Assembly: GCA_037576195.1 (NCBI GenBank)
Contig: CM075102.1
Coordinates: forward strand, 7,936,001-8,000,000
DNA: 64,000 bases
From: Phytoseiulus persimilis
Lineage: Eukaryota > Arthropoda > Arachnida > Mesostigmata > Phytoseiidae
Reading direction: 5' to 3'
Part shown: positions 20,750 to 32,817 of the stretch, in pieces
Position numbering within the stretch: the stretch's first letter is position 1
Layout of the letters: every line of letters starts with the position of its first letter
Notes under the pieces: generated by a model
What the model was told of the DNA's origin: nothing
Seen by the model: only the letters and a program-made list of their open reading frames with translations
The model's database searches: none
Position numbers and translations under genes: made by a program

Positions 20750-21210
20750 TCTGTTGGTCTACCAGTACGGTTCCGCGTGAATCTGATCATGTCTTCAAGA
20801 AGCAACTATATTTCATCGATGCGTACGTGATACACATGAACTGAATTCCACGAATCGTGTTTACTTTCTCGCAAGGCGTCGATCGGGAGTCCATAATTCA
20901 CGGTGGAATTCGCCTAGCTTCAGATTTCGAAAAGTGAGCCAATGGACACGATCAAGAGTTTGAGGTTTGAGAGAGTTCTCTCTGAGATCATGCCACTGGT
21001 GCAAATTGCATAGGGTTCGCGGATCGGTGCAGTGAAGAAACGGACCCGAAGTTTCTAACCGCCGCCGCTGGCTACAGGTTCTGATCGCAATGCTTCTCCC
21101 ACGAACCGCGATAATTCTGTGGGACATCCAGTCACATGGAACTCAGCTACTGTAAGACCGACTTGATATCCGTCATTCAACTCTCGTTCGGGGAGACATG
21201 GGAAGGCTTT

Positions 21211-21399
21211 CTAATTGTAACGATTCTCGTCGTAGCTTCCATTGAAATGATCATCAGATAATCCTCTCCCCGTGAAATATTGATACTTCTTTCGAAAATG
21301 GCCACTCCACGATTGGAGCACGCCGACCTCTCCGTAGACGTCCCGGAACGTGAGATTTCGGAGGTCCACAGAGTTTCTCTCGGCAGTGTCATTTTGACA
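21211..21399 (-). CDS. Candidate terminal exon of an unrecognised gene
   Basis: Acceptor gggtcccattcag is followed by 63 codons in phase 0, ending in TAG. It reads CQNDTAERNSVDLRNLTFRD, YGEVGVLQSWSGHFRKKYQY and GRGLSDDHFNGSYDENRYN. Aromatic/charged mix, no family recognised. A competing frame is open over the same bases. Confidence 0.45.
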   Translation of the reverse strand, partial: CQNDTAERNSVDLRNLTFRDVYGEVGVLQSWSGHFRKKYQYFTGRGLSDDHFNGSYDENRYN

Positions 21400-22726
21400 C
21401 TGAATGGGACCCAGGCGACAACCGAGTGGTAAGCTTCCCTATACACAAAGAAGTTTAAAGAACCTCATGGATTTTGTCTCCACTCGAGGGTCAGAGGATC
21501 GTTTCTCTCTCCCTGACCCTCTTCGAGCGGATGTTCGGGACCTTCTCCATCTAGGCTCCGAACTGCAGGATGCATAAACTCGCCGTGGGAGCTAGGGAGA
21601 TATCAAGGATCCTTGCCCGCTTCGATACAGTTATGCAGGTGTAGTTGTCCAAAAGGTCCTGTCAGATTTGCGAGCCACTTGCTCCTGGGAGTGTCGGACG
21701 ACATAGAATTCCATCGACGAGGATGCTTGAAGTGCGTAGGTCCTGAGGCCGGAGCCACGCGCGTCGAAGAGAATTGGATACTCGTGCTCTACCGAGAGGG
21801 ATGAGACTCGGGTTCAGACGCGTTGTGGCCGAAAACGCTCCATTAGAGTCGTGCGAGCAGCTACTACCTTTCCACTTTGCTTCACCTGATCCGGCTGGAC
21901 CTCGAAGAGCAATCCGCCTTCCTATCAGTGATAGGTATCCAATGACTCAGTCACACTCTCGAGACGCGAAACGCAACTTCAACGAATGTCTTTCCACGGG
22001 ATCACCGATTATGGAATTCGCAACTGACCCGAACTTGTAGTGTCTATTCGCGCCCTCTGTTGTAGGCCCAACCGAGTGAACCCAAGTGGAGAATTTTCGT
22101 TCTGATTTCAGCTATCCAAGACGACGTCTTTGCGCGAAATCGGTCTGAATTCAGCCGATTCATTGCCTCGGGGAGCATATACTATACATCCGTTCATCTT
22201 CTGGGAGCACAGTTTTTTATGTTTCGTAGAACGTGACTCGAATGAGCATCAGAGGAGAGTGCTTCCCGTTACACCTGGATGTGAATGTCTAATTGTGGGA
22301 GCAGTGGAATATGCACGACCGAAAGCGGAGGCCTGCTAGCACTCTTGGCGATTGGCGTTGCACCCGTACAACTTACGGAATTACTTCCGATCTCCTCGGA
22401 ACTGCCTGCAGTCATGCCTCCAGGAATATCGTAGCTTTTCCATCTTCTTCGTTCGGTGCAAGTCGAGTCCATCGATGAGCGTCAAAGACAGCTGGATTCG
22501 CGGAAACTTGAGCTCCGTTGACTCGATTCGGCTCCGCTCCAACATCTCTGAGTTGGTTACCCTCGACGAGCAGAACACCTACGGGACATGACTCCTCTAT
22601 CCGGAGCCGCTGAGTGCCTCCTCAGGAACCTGAAGACACTTCCCGATTCCGAGGAACAAACCAAACTTATCGTTCGTGGATATCCACGTTCTATGACGTG
22701 GTCCTGGAAAATCTCCCAGCGCCCCC

Positions 22727-22742
22727 CCCCCCCTTCCCCCCG
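22727..22742. repeat. Poly-C tract
   Basis: A run of C interrupted only by two T residues; prone to sequencing and assembly error. Confidence 0.8.
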
Positions 22743-22996
22743 AGAATGTGCCGTGGCCCCTTCTGGGCGCTGTTGCTCCAGGTCAAGAATCACTGGACTG
22801 GAGCGTCGTCTGCCGCTCTATACAGCATTCGCAAAATCATGGATCCGGACTCGTGATGCATCGCGATGATGAAACGAGGTTCTCAAGGGCTGCCGCCGAC
22901 GCTTGCAAGATCGGCAGGCTTGACGTCTTTCCGAACGACTCCTAGAAACGAGAGATATTTCATTCGCTGATAATTCACGGCATCTTTTCTAACATC

Positions 22997-23222
22997 TCAA
23001 CTGCTCCACCGAAAGGCTTGTCGTGACCAGCTGGCTGACAGCTCTGGAGTGGCGTTGTAGTCTGTTCCGTTGATTTTGGCGCGATGCCGTTCGAAGCGTG
23101 CGCATTTCTTGGCTAGGGCAAGCAACAAAGCTAGCTCATAATGGGTGTGTCCTGTATGAATTTCGTTTCGAACGACGGCATAGATGATTCGGCTCGATAT
23201 CAAATCCTTATTTATCATAGCT
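22997..23222 (-). CDS. Candidate terminal exon of an unrecognised gene
   Basis: Acceptor gagtgtgtttgtag is followed by a phase-2 frame of 75 codons to TGA. It contains SSRIIYAVVRNEIHTGHTHY and ELALLLALAKKCARFERHRA, so a helical Leu/Ala-rich segment follows a possible strand. No family match. Confidence 0.4.
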
Positions 23223-23290
23223 CTACAAACACACTCCCCACTTAATGGATCCTGGGACCATCGATGAATCATGCGCGCGTGTGTGTTCCT

Positions 23291-23437
23291 CTAGGTCTTG
23301 CCGCAGCTCCAGCATGGGAAAGTGCTCCGCCAGGAGCGTTTGGTCATTCTGGCATTTTTTGACGCTTCAATCAGCATGAGGTTCTCACTCTCGGAATGCG
23401 TCAAGAACCAGAAGACCCGACGGCCCTCTCCAGTGTC
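23291..23437 (-). CDS. Candidate terminal exon of an unrecognised gene
   Basis: Acceptor gaacgaacccacag is followed by 49 codons in phase 0 to TAG. It begins DTGEGRRVFWFLTHSESENL and ends FPCWSCGKT. The final C-x-x-C could be half of a zinc ribbon, but nothing else supports that. How it relates to the exon at 22997-23222 is unclear. Confidence 0.35.
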   Translation of the reverse strand, partial: DTGEGRRVFWFLTHSESENLMLIEASKNARMTKRSWRSTFPCWSCGKT

Positions 23438-23499
23438 CTGTGGGTTCGTTCCTCGAACACCTACGCTGAGCACGACTCATGTTTCTGAAGTTTCAGGGC

Positions 23500-25540
23500 T
23501 GCTCATCCACTAGCTTATTTAGCGAGAACGGCTCTGGGATTTTCAAAGGACAACTCAGGAAGCTTGAGCAGTTTTTGGAGTCTCCAAGGAGTCTGAGACT
23601 TCGATAGCTCGATTCCTGCATGAAGTGGAACGCTCTGCGTCCGCTACGTAGTCGATTCGTGGGACTGTAGCTCCCACTCTGTATCGTGCAAGCCGACAGC
23701 GCACGTCCGTGCAACGGTCGGCACCACTCCTTTGCGGTAATTTCCACATCTCCCCGCCCACGGCCTGCTGGTTCTGCTGAAGCTGTTTCCCCTAATTTCA
23801 ATGCTCCCGATCTCGTTTTCTTCTCGAATTTTCCACTCTTCTCCTTCCATTGGCCTTAATCTTGGGTCAGTCTTTAGTTTATTCGATAATTTGGCGCCCG
23901 AATTTCGGTGGTACCGGGTAATTTATGGAGACGACGAACAGACTTATGTCTTCTGCAAATTATCCGCCGAAGAAGCCGGACAAAACTGAAGCCGAAGAAG
24001 TGAAATTTCAGACGATCTTATGTTGCGCGCAGTTTTATGGCGGCTCTACCAGCAACGGCGGCACCGTCATCATCAGCAGCATCAGGAACCCTGCGGTTGT
24101 TCGACGTCGATGTGACAGACAGCGCTTTCGCGTTTCTTCATGCTTGCAGCGTGCATTGGTAAGAATCCCAGCGGCAGTAGCTGACACAGCGGCGGAGGGA
24201 TTCGACTTACACGATTCCGAATGTTAGTATTACCCCATCGAGAACATCGACTTTATTGTTGTCGCCTCGAGAGGAACCGAATCCACGAATTGTCGAGACA
24301 TTCCCGAGTGATTGATTCCGCATTGTAAATTTGAATCCGTTGTGAACGTTGGTTGCTCCGATCAAACCCCCGTAACGAGTTCCTCGAATGGTTCCGCAGC
24401 GATGTAGTGCGGCTCTATTCGCAGCAGTGACTCCGGAGTCTGGTCCATGCTACAGGTCGCATGAGCCCACCTCGAATCAAATTCTCCAATCGAAGAAATC
24501 CAAGACGAATCCGGTTCGAACAAACAGCTGTGAAGAGTCCAAGTGAAGAAATCTGCGACGATCCAGGTCCGCCGGTGGGATCGCCTCTGTTCGAATAAAT
24601 GTCATCGCCTTCAAGCGATGTGTTTTGTAATCTCCACTGATAAACTGCCTGGCTCGGAACTCACGAAACGGATGAGTGCTCCAGGAACGAAGGAAGTGGA
24701 GTGGCTTCGTCATTGGTGAGCGAACGAATCGGGTCAAGATCATGCATTTATTAAGGTAGGAGTGAAGGTCGGCTCGAGTTAGGTCTCGCGGTCGGCCTAT
24801 CTTTACAGAACCCAGAATAGAACAGCTCGGTTTCACACGTCAGCCGCCAGATGGCGCCAGCGGTTGCCGTTTCTCACTTTCCCAAAATACTCCCCACTGC
24901 TATTCGGAGGTCCGTGGTATTTTGGCAGGCAGTTCGAACGTCTGTTTGGCGAAGCTTGCCGTCGGCCGGTTTTTCGATTGACAGTGGTTGTGCGCGATCC
25001 GGCGACCTTTGACAGCTGCTTTGGAATACGTGTGACTATATGGCATAAACGCCGAGCGTGTGAGAAGATTCCGTTCTCGTTCCGCCAGCTTTGGATTACA
25101 CTTTGCACCTTCAAACCCCGACGACGATGTCAGCACTAGAATGACGTTCAGCGTCGTCCTCGGGGACAGCAGGATGACTTCTGGGAGGTGACAGCTCCTG
25201 CAGGGCCATGGCCCAAGCTCCGGAGTGAGATCCTCGATCGGGCCTCACTCACGATCCGCGGATCTTTCTCTCGCCGAAGCGAGCGCAGAGGCCGGACCTC
25301 CATTAGAACAGTCTTCTGCCCTGCGAGAGATCTTTCTGCCACCCCTCCGGTAGGACTAGTGCGCCTGAACCTGCCAGAACAATAACTGTCTGCGACCACC
25401 TGTACATATTATTTATCGGAATCATTGTGAGGGAGTGCGTTCTCCGTGCTGACATATGCCATCGATAGTGCTTGCCCTAGTGCAGGAACTCCCGAGTCTT
25501 CTAGGGTGACAGAGTTCTCGAAGGAAACCCCGCAGAGCTC
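23500..25540. other. Mixed region without a firm gene call
   Basis: Several overlapping frames occur on both strands (for example 24477-24836 minus, with FREFRARQFISGDYKTHRL, and 24864-25139 plus). None has both good splice borders and a unique open frame, so none is called as a gene. Confidence 0.3.
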
Positions 25541-25550
25541 AGGAGGGAAT

Positions 25551-25842
25551 ATGGGTATGCCCGCAGAGCAGAAAAGCCCGACGATCGCCGAGGGCTATGT
25601 GTCGCTGTTCGAAATCCTCGACGCGTTCGGAGCGCCCATGAGTGAAGAGCACGCATGGGCTCTGGCGTTCCAAGCATGCAAAACGTTGCAAAGACTGTGG
25701 GCAGAGCGGGAACTGAAAAACTATGCCAGTGAAGGCGTGCGTGCTAAACGGGCCCCTTCGGGTGTGTATTTAGTGGAAAACCTTAAGGATGTCAGGATTT
25801 GTCCGGACGGCACAGTGCACACGAGTACAGCTGATGCACACG
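25551..25842 (+). CDS. spir: Spire-like actin nucleator: exon encoding the start of the KIND domain
   Basis: From the first in-frame ATG the exon reads a short leader and then VSLFEILDAFGAPMSEEHAW, ALAFQACKTLQRLWAERELK and later YLVENLKDVRICPDGTVHTS. This is the KIND-domain pattern of Spire proteins (LxEIL..x.PISEEQAWA...C...L, then the DVRIxxDGTV strand). Spire nucleates actin filaments together with formins and acts on vesicles and oocyte actin. The exon ends at a textbook donor (cacg/gtaagt) in phase 1; the frame runs on into the intron to a stop at 25905-25907. The frame is open upstream to about 25446, so an earlier exon junction cannot be excluded. I did not find the rest of the KIND domain, the WH2 repeats or the FYVE-like zinc finger in the window; they may lie beyond a long intron. 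Confidence 0.8.
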
Positions 25843-26354
25843 GTAAGTTGAACTTGAAATACTTCTATTCCCTGCTGAGCGCTCTGCTGCCTTCGATCCA
25901 CACTTGATCTTCGTCGGAATGTTGACGCAGTCCGGAAAATTTCTTCCGAATCATCGTATCCGTTCCGAATCAGGCTTTCTCTCCCTGAATTTTCGGAATC
26001 TACGAGTCAAAATACGAGCCCACCGAGGATTGGTTTCGAGTTTCTGAGAACCCTGACTCCGGCTCTTGTGGTCTCGCGGCCGACTTGGCGAACTACGAGA
26101 ACATTGTTCGAGACTAAGCGAGCTGATTAGCTCGAATTCTCGTTGGCGGGTATGGCCGTGTGCGAAACTGATCTGGGCGCGAACCCTTAATCGAGGTTGG
26201 TTTCGCGCACCGCAGAGGCTGGGATGTCTGATGTCTTTTTGGTTGTCTTGGACACCGGATCGAAACGGGTAGAGGTTTATAGCTAGTTTCCCAATGAGTC
26301 AGAGGCTCGGCCTCAGCTCCTCATTACAGAGTCGGCCAGGCAGGCAGCCGGCCG

Positions 26355-26374
26355 TTCATTCATTCATTCATTCG
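26355..26374. repeat. (TTCA)n microsatellite
   Basis: About four and a half copies of ttca in a row. Confidence 0.85.
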
Positions 26375-26502
26375 CCCATGGCTGGTCACTGGAATGGAAG
26401 CCTTGGTGGCGGAGTTCAAAACTAGCACCATGACCGCCACTTCCACTGCGGCCGATTCACGTGAATCCAACAAGCTCTGGCAGATTTCACGGGTCGTGAT
26501 TT

Positions 26503-26763
26503 TCAAGTTTCTGACTTGGAATCGAAACATTTTCCCGCTTCCATTGATTGTCGAGTTTGCTGATATTTGAGAAGTGCTTCCAAATCGAACATGGAAAACG
26601 CCTCTGTGGAGATGACATCGAAGAGCGGATTGCTGCCCGTGTTTCCGGTATGAGCGACAATCGGATCGCGAATCAGTATGACACCGGAACATCTATCTTC
26701 TTTCGCAATTTCGCTTATTTGTTTCATTAGGCGAGATAGGCTTTGAAAATCGACGTTATCCAT
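26503..26763 (-). CDS. Coding exon, possibly initial, of an unrecognised gene
   Basis: From an ATG in good context (gagATGG) it reads MDNVDFQSLSRLMKQISEIA, then DRCSGVILIRDPIVAHTGNT and NPLFDVISTEAFSMFDLEAL. The order of helix, hydrophobic strand and helix looks like a folded domain, perhaps profilin- or roadblock-like, but I cannot name it. A donor-like site aa/gtcaga lies near the left end. It faces the Spire exon on the opposite strand. Confidence 0.45.
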   Translation of the reverse strand: MDNVDFQSLSRLMKQISEIAKEDRCSGVILIRDPIVAHTGNTGSNPLFDVISTEAFSMFDLEALLKYQQTRQSMEAGKCFDSKSET

Positions 26764-26889
26764 CTCGTCACCACAGTATTGGATCGGTATTGGTTCGTTG
26801 TTGCAGAGATAACACTAATCTCCTATCGGTTATGTGACTCGATCGGATAACGCGCGTCCGAAGATGCTTCGCGAACCAAGTCGCTCTTG

Positions 26890-27115
26890 GAGGGATAACC
26901 GTTGCCCTGCGTGAGTCTATTGCACTTCCAACCGGAATTCGTCAACTCGGGGCTCCACGGGTGGCTGAAGACCTGATTCGATGAAGGAGGAGAGGTCCAG
27001 GTGTACATTGCCCTACCGACCTCTAGTGCGTCAGCGTCGTTCTCGGAATTCTTGCATCTGCGGCAAACGTCCAACGACCGGGGGAATGATTTGAGGTAGC
27101 ACCCAAAGACTTTCA
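26890..27115 (-). CDS. Exon of an unrecognised gene
   Basis: It follows acceptor gttgatggctgttag, with a pyrimidine tract upstream. In phase 1 it reads KVFGCYLKSFPRSLDVCRRC, KNSENDADALEVGRAMYTW and then a Pro/Ser-rich part. Four cysteines (including CRRC) could bind a metal. The left border is uncertain (donor-like aacg/gttatc). It could be upstream of the exon at 26503-26763 on the same strand. Confidence 0.4.
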
Positions 27116-27359
27116 CTAACAGCCATCAACTCCGATAGTAAAAAAAGCTCGAAGAGAGCTCCGGCGGCACGAAAACATTGCGCCAACACATTACTGAGCT
27201 AAACGCCTCCCCAGCCAGCCGATCAGGTGGCTCGGTGCTCGCTCCTGCGGGAGCATCGCGATGAAATGAAACTTCGGAAGCTCTTTTATCACAACAGGCC
27301 TTCTTCGTCCAATGCTCATCGCGCGAGGTGAGACGGAGCGTCTCGAGATGTCTCTTCAT

Positions 27360-30300
27360 CCAGACATTATCTATCTCTGACTTGTTGTCTGACCGGTTGG
27401 CTTCTTCATTTTCTGCTCCTTATTATTACATTAGTGAACGAAATTATCTGCTGCTCTTGCAGCTTGCTCGGAATCCTGCTGGCTATCCGAGCTGCCGGCA
27501 AGTCGGCGGATGCCGGACCGGCTGACTGCATCGTTCGTCGGTTGGCTGGGTGGTTGTATTCAATGCGGGCGCCTCGAAACATCCGTGCGGAGCTACCTCA
27601 AACGAACAAAATCGCATCACGCAACCCGCGAGCTCGGGCTCCTGGTGCTCGGGGTCTCGTTTCCAGCGCTGGCTCTTTGTCTCAGAAAACCCTACTGCGT
27701 GATTCGCTCCTAGCTCTCATTCGTCGACCGCGTTGGCAACACAGGAGCTTCCAAGCAGGGAGCCTTTGTTTACGGGGGGAGATGCCCAGCGTCGTGTACA
27801 TCCCCGCGTTCGGGCTAAAGTGAAGTCGGCCAGATGTACAGATCCTTGGGAGGAATAATAGAGGAGTCAAGAGAGGATTTCTGGGCGGAAGCCGTCCCAT
27901 GGGTGGCGAATCCCACATGCGGGACGCGTCGAATCCGATATTTCGCTCGATAGTTGGCGCCGTTGGTCGGCCGAGCGGTCCCGGAGACTTTCGAAACTGC
28001 TCCCGATCTCATTATCGTTGGAGCGGGTTGCGAGTCCGTGTGAGCTGTGCTCGAAGATCGGCCGACCTCTCAGCGCGCCGGATCGATTCGCGGCCTACTT
28101 AATTCGATTTCCTAGTTCTTACTCTTTCCTCGCTTACTGGCGGTCTGTTGGGAGCCGCCACAGAAGTCTTAGCGAGCTCAAAATTCGTGTCCGCAGCTGG
28201 GCTAGATCGTGGAACGGTACTGTTCTGAGGTCAATCCTCTCGTCTGCTCGCCGAGCGCAGCCAGAAACTTCGATCGGAGGAACGACAATGAGGAATATTA
28301 GGATTCAAGACTTGTGATGTCAGTGGTCCGAAAGTTCATTATCTTTGGCTGCGACATGAACCACTGACCCCACCAGCTCATCGAATCGTGTTAGCTGAAT
28401 CAGCGAACTTCACAGCAGCAGCGTCGCCGGTGTTCAATAGATCAGCAGCTAAACCCCAGATAGCTTAACCTGGACTTCACCGCGTCGAGGACTCAACCCC
28501 TCAACTAACAGACTGTCGACGGGCATCCTCGATCACCGGATGCCTGTATTTGCAGCGTTGCGCAACGCTGCCGGCATGCTGGGAATCGCGATCGGAACAA
28601 TTATTTATTCACACTTTTATCGAACATTGTAAACTGGCCCAGCTTCGGAAACTGGCTTGTACCGTGTGTTCTTCTCACGGGCGAAAAATTCCTCGCGATT
28701 TCTCCCATGCGTCAATCACCGGCCGGAATCGTTTTCCCGCCTCGAACCGCTCGGCGTTTCAACGAATCCCTTCCTCTTTTTGTCGCTTCACCTCGTCTTG
28801 CATAACCGGACCAGGCATGGCTTCCATGGCTGACGAGAATTACCGGTTGAGTCTCCGCGTCGCATGCATCATTCTTGTGATACGGTGATCGGTATTATCA
28901 ATGAAATATCAGTCCAATCTTAAACTGGACGTCGATCAATTCGTCAGCCGCGCCGACGATCCCGTAACGCAAGAGATGTTCGGGAACAAAAAGTGTCGAT
29001 GCTGCTTCGGAATAAAGATCATACCGCCAACCGCCCTGTAGCTCCTGGCTCGAAAGAAGTATTCCCGATAATTTCGGGCCCTCTGTCTCCGGGGTTTCTG
29101 ATCAATGGCGCAGAGTTTTTTCAATACCGAACATGATCCAGAGGAATCGGTTTCGCGCGCTCGCCATCTGACCTGAGATTCGAAGTCAACTCTCCTGGGA
29201 ATCCTCTACTTCCCTCGTCGAGGATTCCTATCAGAACGATTTGTCGCTCCGCGCGGTTTTTGGCACACTGGATTCAATTTTTCTCGTCTGGAACTGATTG
29301 CTCGGCTTGTTTTGCCGTCTCGTTGGACAATTGAATCGGAGCCCGACGCATTTTCGACGTTGCTAATGACAAATACATTCATTCCTTCATGAATTCCGTG
29401 ATAGCTCGCATTGTTTGAAGAATGCATGGGGCTTCCTCTTTCATCCATTCTTCACCGACGAGTATAGGAAGAAATTTTCCGGCTATTGATTCAATTTCGT
29501 TTGTTACTGTTAGCGTCTCGAGAGCTGGCGAACGTACCACCTTTTCGCCAGTGGAGGAGGCGCATGTCTGGAAGGAGCGAAAGCTAATTTCCTTTTGGAG
29601 CCGAAAACGAATTACGGAAGTACGAAATGTTATGTAATGTCCAAGATGCACCTTGGCCATCACTGAACGTCGATTATACCGGTCAAGTATAAACAAGCAC
29701 AGCAAATTTTTCAGGGGCCAAGACACGACACAACGGAAGATACCGCCGTTGTACGGCTGTATGATTCTCTCCGTTTTCTCCTTTTCATCATTATTGCGAT
29801 CACCGATGCCTTTTTTTTTCTTCCGTAGCCGGTCGGTCATTCCGTTGCTCACTCGCTCGGTCGCATTCAGACACTGATATCTAGATGAAGAACTTCCCTC
29901 GATATCTGCCTGTTGTTTTTCTCCCTCGATTCCCTCTGGACCCCTGTCGTGTTTTGATGCGAATTCAGCTCAAGTTGCGCTGGAACTTCAACAATGTCCA
30001 CATTCACCGGGGGAGGGAATCCAGTTGGCGCGCTTCGGTGTTCGGTCCACACCCGGGCCTCGAGTCGCGTCATGAAGGTCAGTCAAGTTGGTCTAGTAAG
30101 TTGGATCGGGGCGGAACAGCGCCTCCGGAATGGGGCAACTTTCCTACCACCGTTTGCTCCATGAACATCGGTTGTTGTTGCTGTTGTTGTTAGCGTGGTC
30201 GCGGTCATTGACAAGCGCTTGAGAAAGACCAATCCCTGACTGACTGAGTATCGGACTACGACCGGCTTTGGTTCCGGCTGTGTGTCTGGTTGGTTTTACA

Positions 30301-32500
30301 CCACGGCTTAAGTTCTGTACTGAACAGCGGCGAGTCCCTTCCGTTGCCGGCTCGATTGCCGACACCAGACCAAAAGTATACGAACAGACGGACGGATCGA
30401 CGCCCCAGTGTCATCTGTTAGTCTTAGATAGGAGATAATCTGATTTCGCGGCTAGCCGAACGAATCTACCGGGTGGAAGAGCCTCAACTCCTCGGCTTCC
30501 CGTTCTCCGGTACCGTCGGTATGCGCATTGGGTTTCTGCTCGTGCGACTCGGGTGGATCGCACGTGAAGTCATGAACGTACAGAGGTGCCGTCCGAGCCC
30601 CGTTGGGAATCCCAGGCAAGTCTTGAAGTCGAGTGCTACCAGCGTTTTCGGGTTCCGAGAACGGATGAACTGGATATCACATGAGAGGGGAACGGGAGAA
30701 AAAAGTTCCGAGATATTCTATTGCTCCTACGCGAAGTCGTGCATGTTCCACTAAGCGCAACAACAACGGCAGCAGCCACGATTGCTACTAGAAGAACGAG
30801 CACCTCGTGTCCAGGAAAAACGTGAAATTCTGTTCCCTGAATCACTTGAGCATTCCGTTTCATCGACGTCGGCTCGGAATCCCCTTGGGTCACGTTCTCA
30901 AGTTTTCCCTTGAGGTTTGACTCTACCGGAGCAGGGCATAGACTTGGGTATCGGAACAAAACTTGGGAACCGCAAAGTTGTATTGGTCGGTTTGTCTGCT
31001 CTTATCGGAGCCTAACAACGGGGCGCTATCGTTTCTCTTTTGTCTTTCGTGGAAGGAGCCGAGCAGATCCTCTAACCACCCAAGACGATGCGATGGGTTG
31101 CCCTCGTTCAAGCTGTCGTGTATTGCAGCTTGTGAAGCAGATGGCACCAGGTATCCGAACTATCGTTCCGAGTTCCGACTTTCAGGATTGGAACGCTTGA
31201 ACCGCATCTGCCTCGTATGGGGCTCCGTGGAAACCGAATCCGCGAGGCGATTCTCCGTAGCTTGGAAGGTTCAAGTGCTTCCATCGATTTTCGGGTTTTC
31301 CGGAGCGGATTCCAGAGATTTTTTCTCCCGTTTTCGAAGGGAAAATCGTTGCCTTGACGCGTGTTGCATGGAACAATTGATCGTCAAGCGGTTGATGCTA
31401 CCGAATACCCGAACTCGAGGGATCCAAAGTTACCGCTTTTGATGCGGCTGGCACAGTCTCTCTCAGAGGCATGCGGACAACGGGCTGAAAGCGCGAGTGA
31501 GTCACTGACCAACCGACTGACCGCCGTGTGGACGAACGGACCGATGAACGAACCAACGAACGGGTGGGCAAACGTGATTATGTATCGGCTATGCAAGTCG
31601 TGCCTTCGTAGCGGAGTCAACGACGAAAACGTATAACAAGAAGAAGCATCAGATGGAGAAGAAATGGCGAAAAAAATTTCCTTCCGGTTAAGACCGACCA
31701 GTCCAGGGGTTAAGCCTCGACGAGCCGAAAGAACCCACGCAGACATCAGTCGTGCGCGATCACTTAATCGATGTATTGGACAACGAAGAACGAAAAACAC
31801 ACGATGACGCTTGTAAACCACCTTCGAGCCATCGGTTTGATTTCATCATCACATTCTTACTGATACTCCCTGGAGAAGGTCCGAGTTTTCCCTCCACCAG
31901 CGGTCTTGATTCACTCACCAACGTGATGCGATTCACGCTCGTTCCCCCTGGCAGTGCCGGTCTCAGATGATTCCAGTTTGGAGCCGAAACCTCCCTCCAG
32001 GGTGAACAGCTTCCAGAGAGGTTTCTTTCCTACAGAGCCCTGCTGAGAAGACCCATTGTTACGATCACCCTCGGGCACATTTCTTGGTTCTTACGAAGTC
32101 TCTATGGAACGAACTTGAACGAGAAATTTAAGTCTACAATATTCATGCGGAGTCAAGGACTCGGTGTCTCCTCGGTCTGGATTCTTTAGATGAGTCAGAC
32201 ATCGCGCAAAGTTCGGCTGGGAGTGAGAAAGTTTGTCGATTTCAAGTTTAGGTGCTACTGCTACAACGAAATCCCATTAATACAAGTTATTCCCTCGTTA
32301 TGGAACTGAAATGCTACTCGGCTTGCAGAACCGAGCGTAGCATTACTGAGACATGCACGAGTCCGCCTGTATTGGTTAGATCCCAAAGCCGACGGAATGG
32401 GGAATTTTTAGCCCTCATGATGAGGTGATTCGGGCTTTCGGCGCGTTGGATCTGATCCTGGATTCAATCACGAACACACCGCCGAGGTCCTAGGATGACC
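27360..32500. other. Gene-poor stretch
   Basis: Many overlapping short frames are present, none with convincing splice borders. A (TTG)n-like tract lies near 30171-30191. I see no transposon ends or RNA genes. The longest frame, 29379-29852 minus, has a plausible composition but no supporting context. Confidence 0.35.
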
Positions 32501-32575
32501 CACGATTGCGGTTCATGGATGAGCTCAAGCGGGTCCAAGCCTGCCGTAGCGGACGAACAGATGAGCGAACACAAG

Positions 32576-32650
32576 TTATTGGGAGGTATCTGCGTGAGGT
32601 AGATCGAGAGCAGGAAGCGAACTCAGCGCTGGACTCCTTGACCGGCGATG
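32576..32650 (+). CDS. Penultimate exon of an unrecognised gene
   Basis: The open frame reads VIGRYLREVDREQEANSALD and then SLTGD, and ends at donor gatg/gttcgt in phase 1. The left border (after aacacaag) is uncertain. The frame is also open across the following 48-nt intron, whose length is a multiple of three, so the intron could be retained. Confidence 0.35.
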
Positions 32651-32698
32651 GTTCGTTGACGCGGCGGAACACAAACGTGTCGGTAGTTTTTTTTCAAG

Positions 32699-32817
32699 TG
32701 ATCCTGACTGATAGGTCGACAGAAACCCAGTTCCTCTGGATGTCGTATACCGAGTTCCTGGAATGGTTAGATGCGAATGCGGAAAAGCTGTTATCAAAGA
32801 CAGTGAACGAGCTCTGA
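32699..32817 (+). CDS. Terminal exon of the same unrecognised gene
   Basis: Acceptor gttttttttcaag is followed in phase 1 by ILTDRSTETQFLWMSYTEFL and EWLDANAEKLLSKTVNEL, then TGA. Phase agrees with the preceding exon. The tail is a likely amphipathic helix. Confidence 0.4.
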
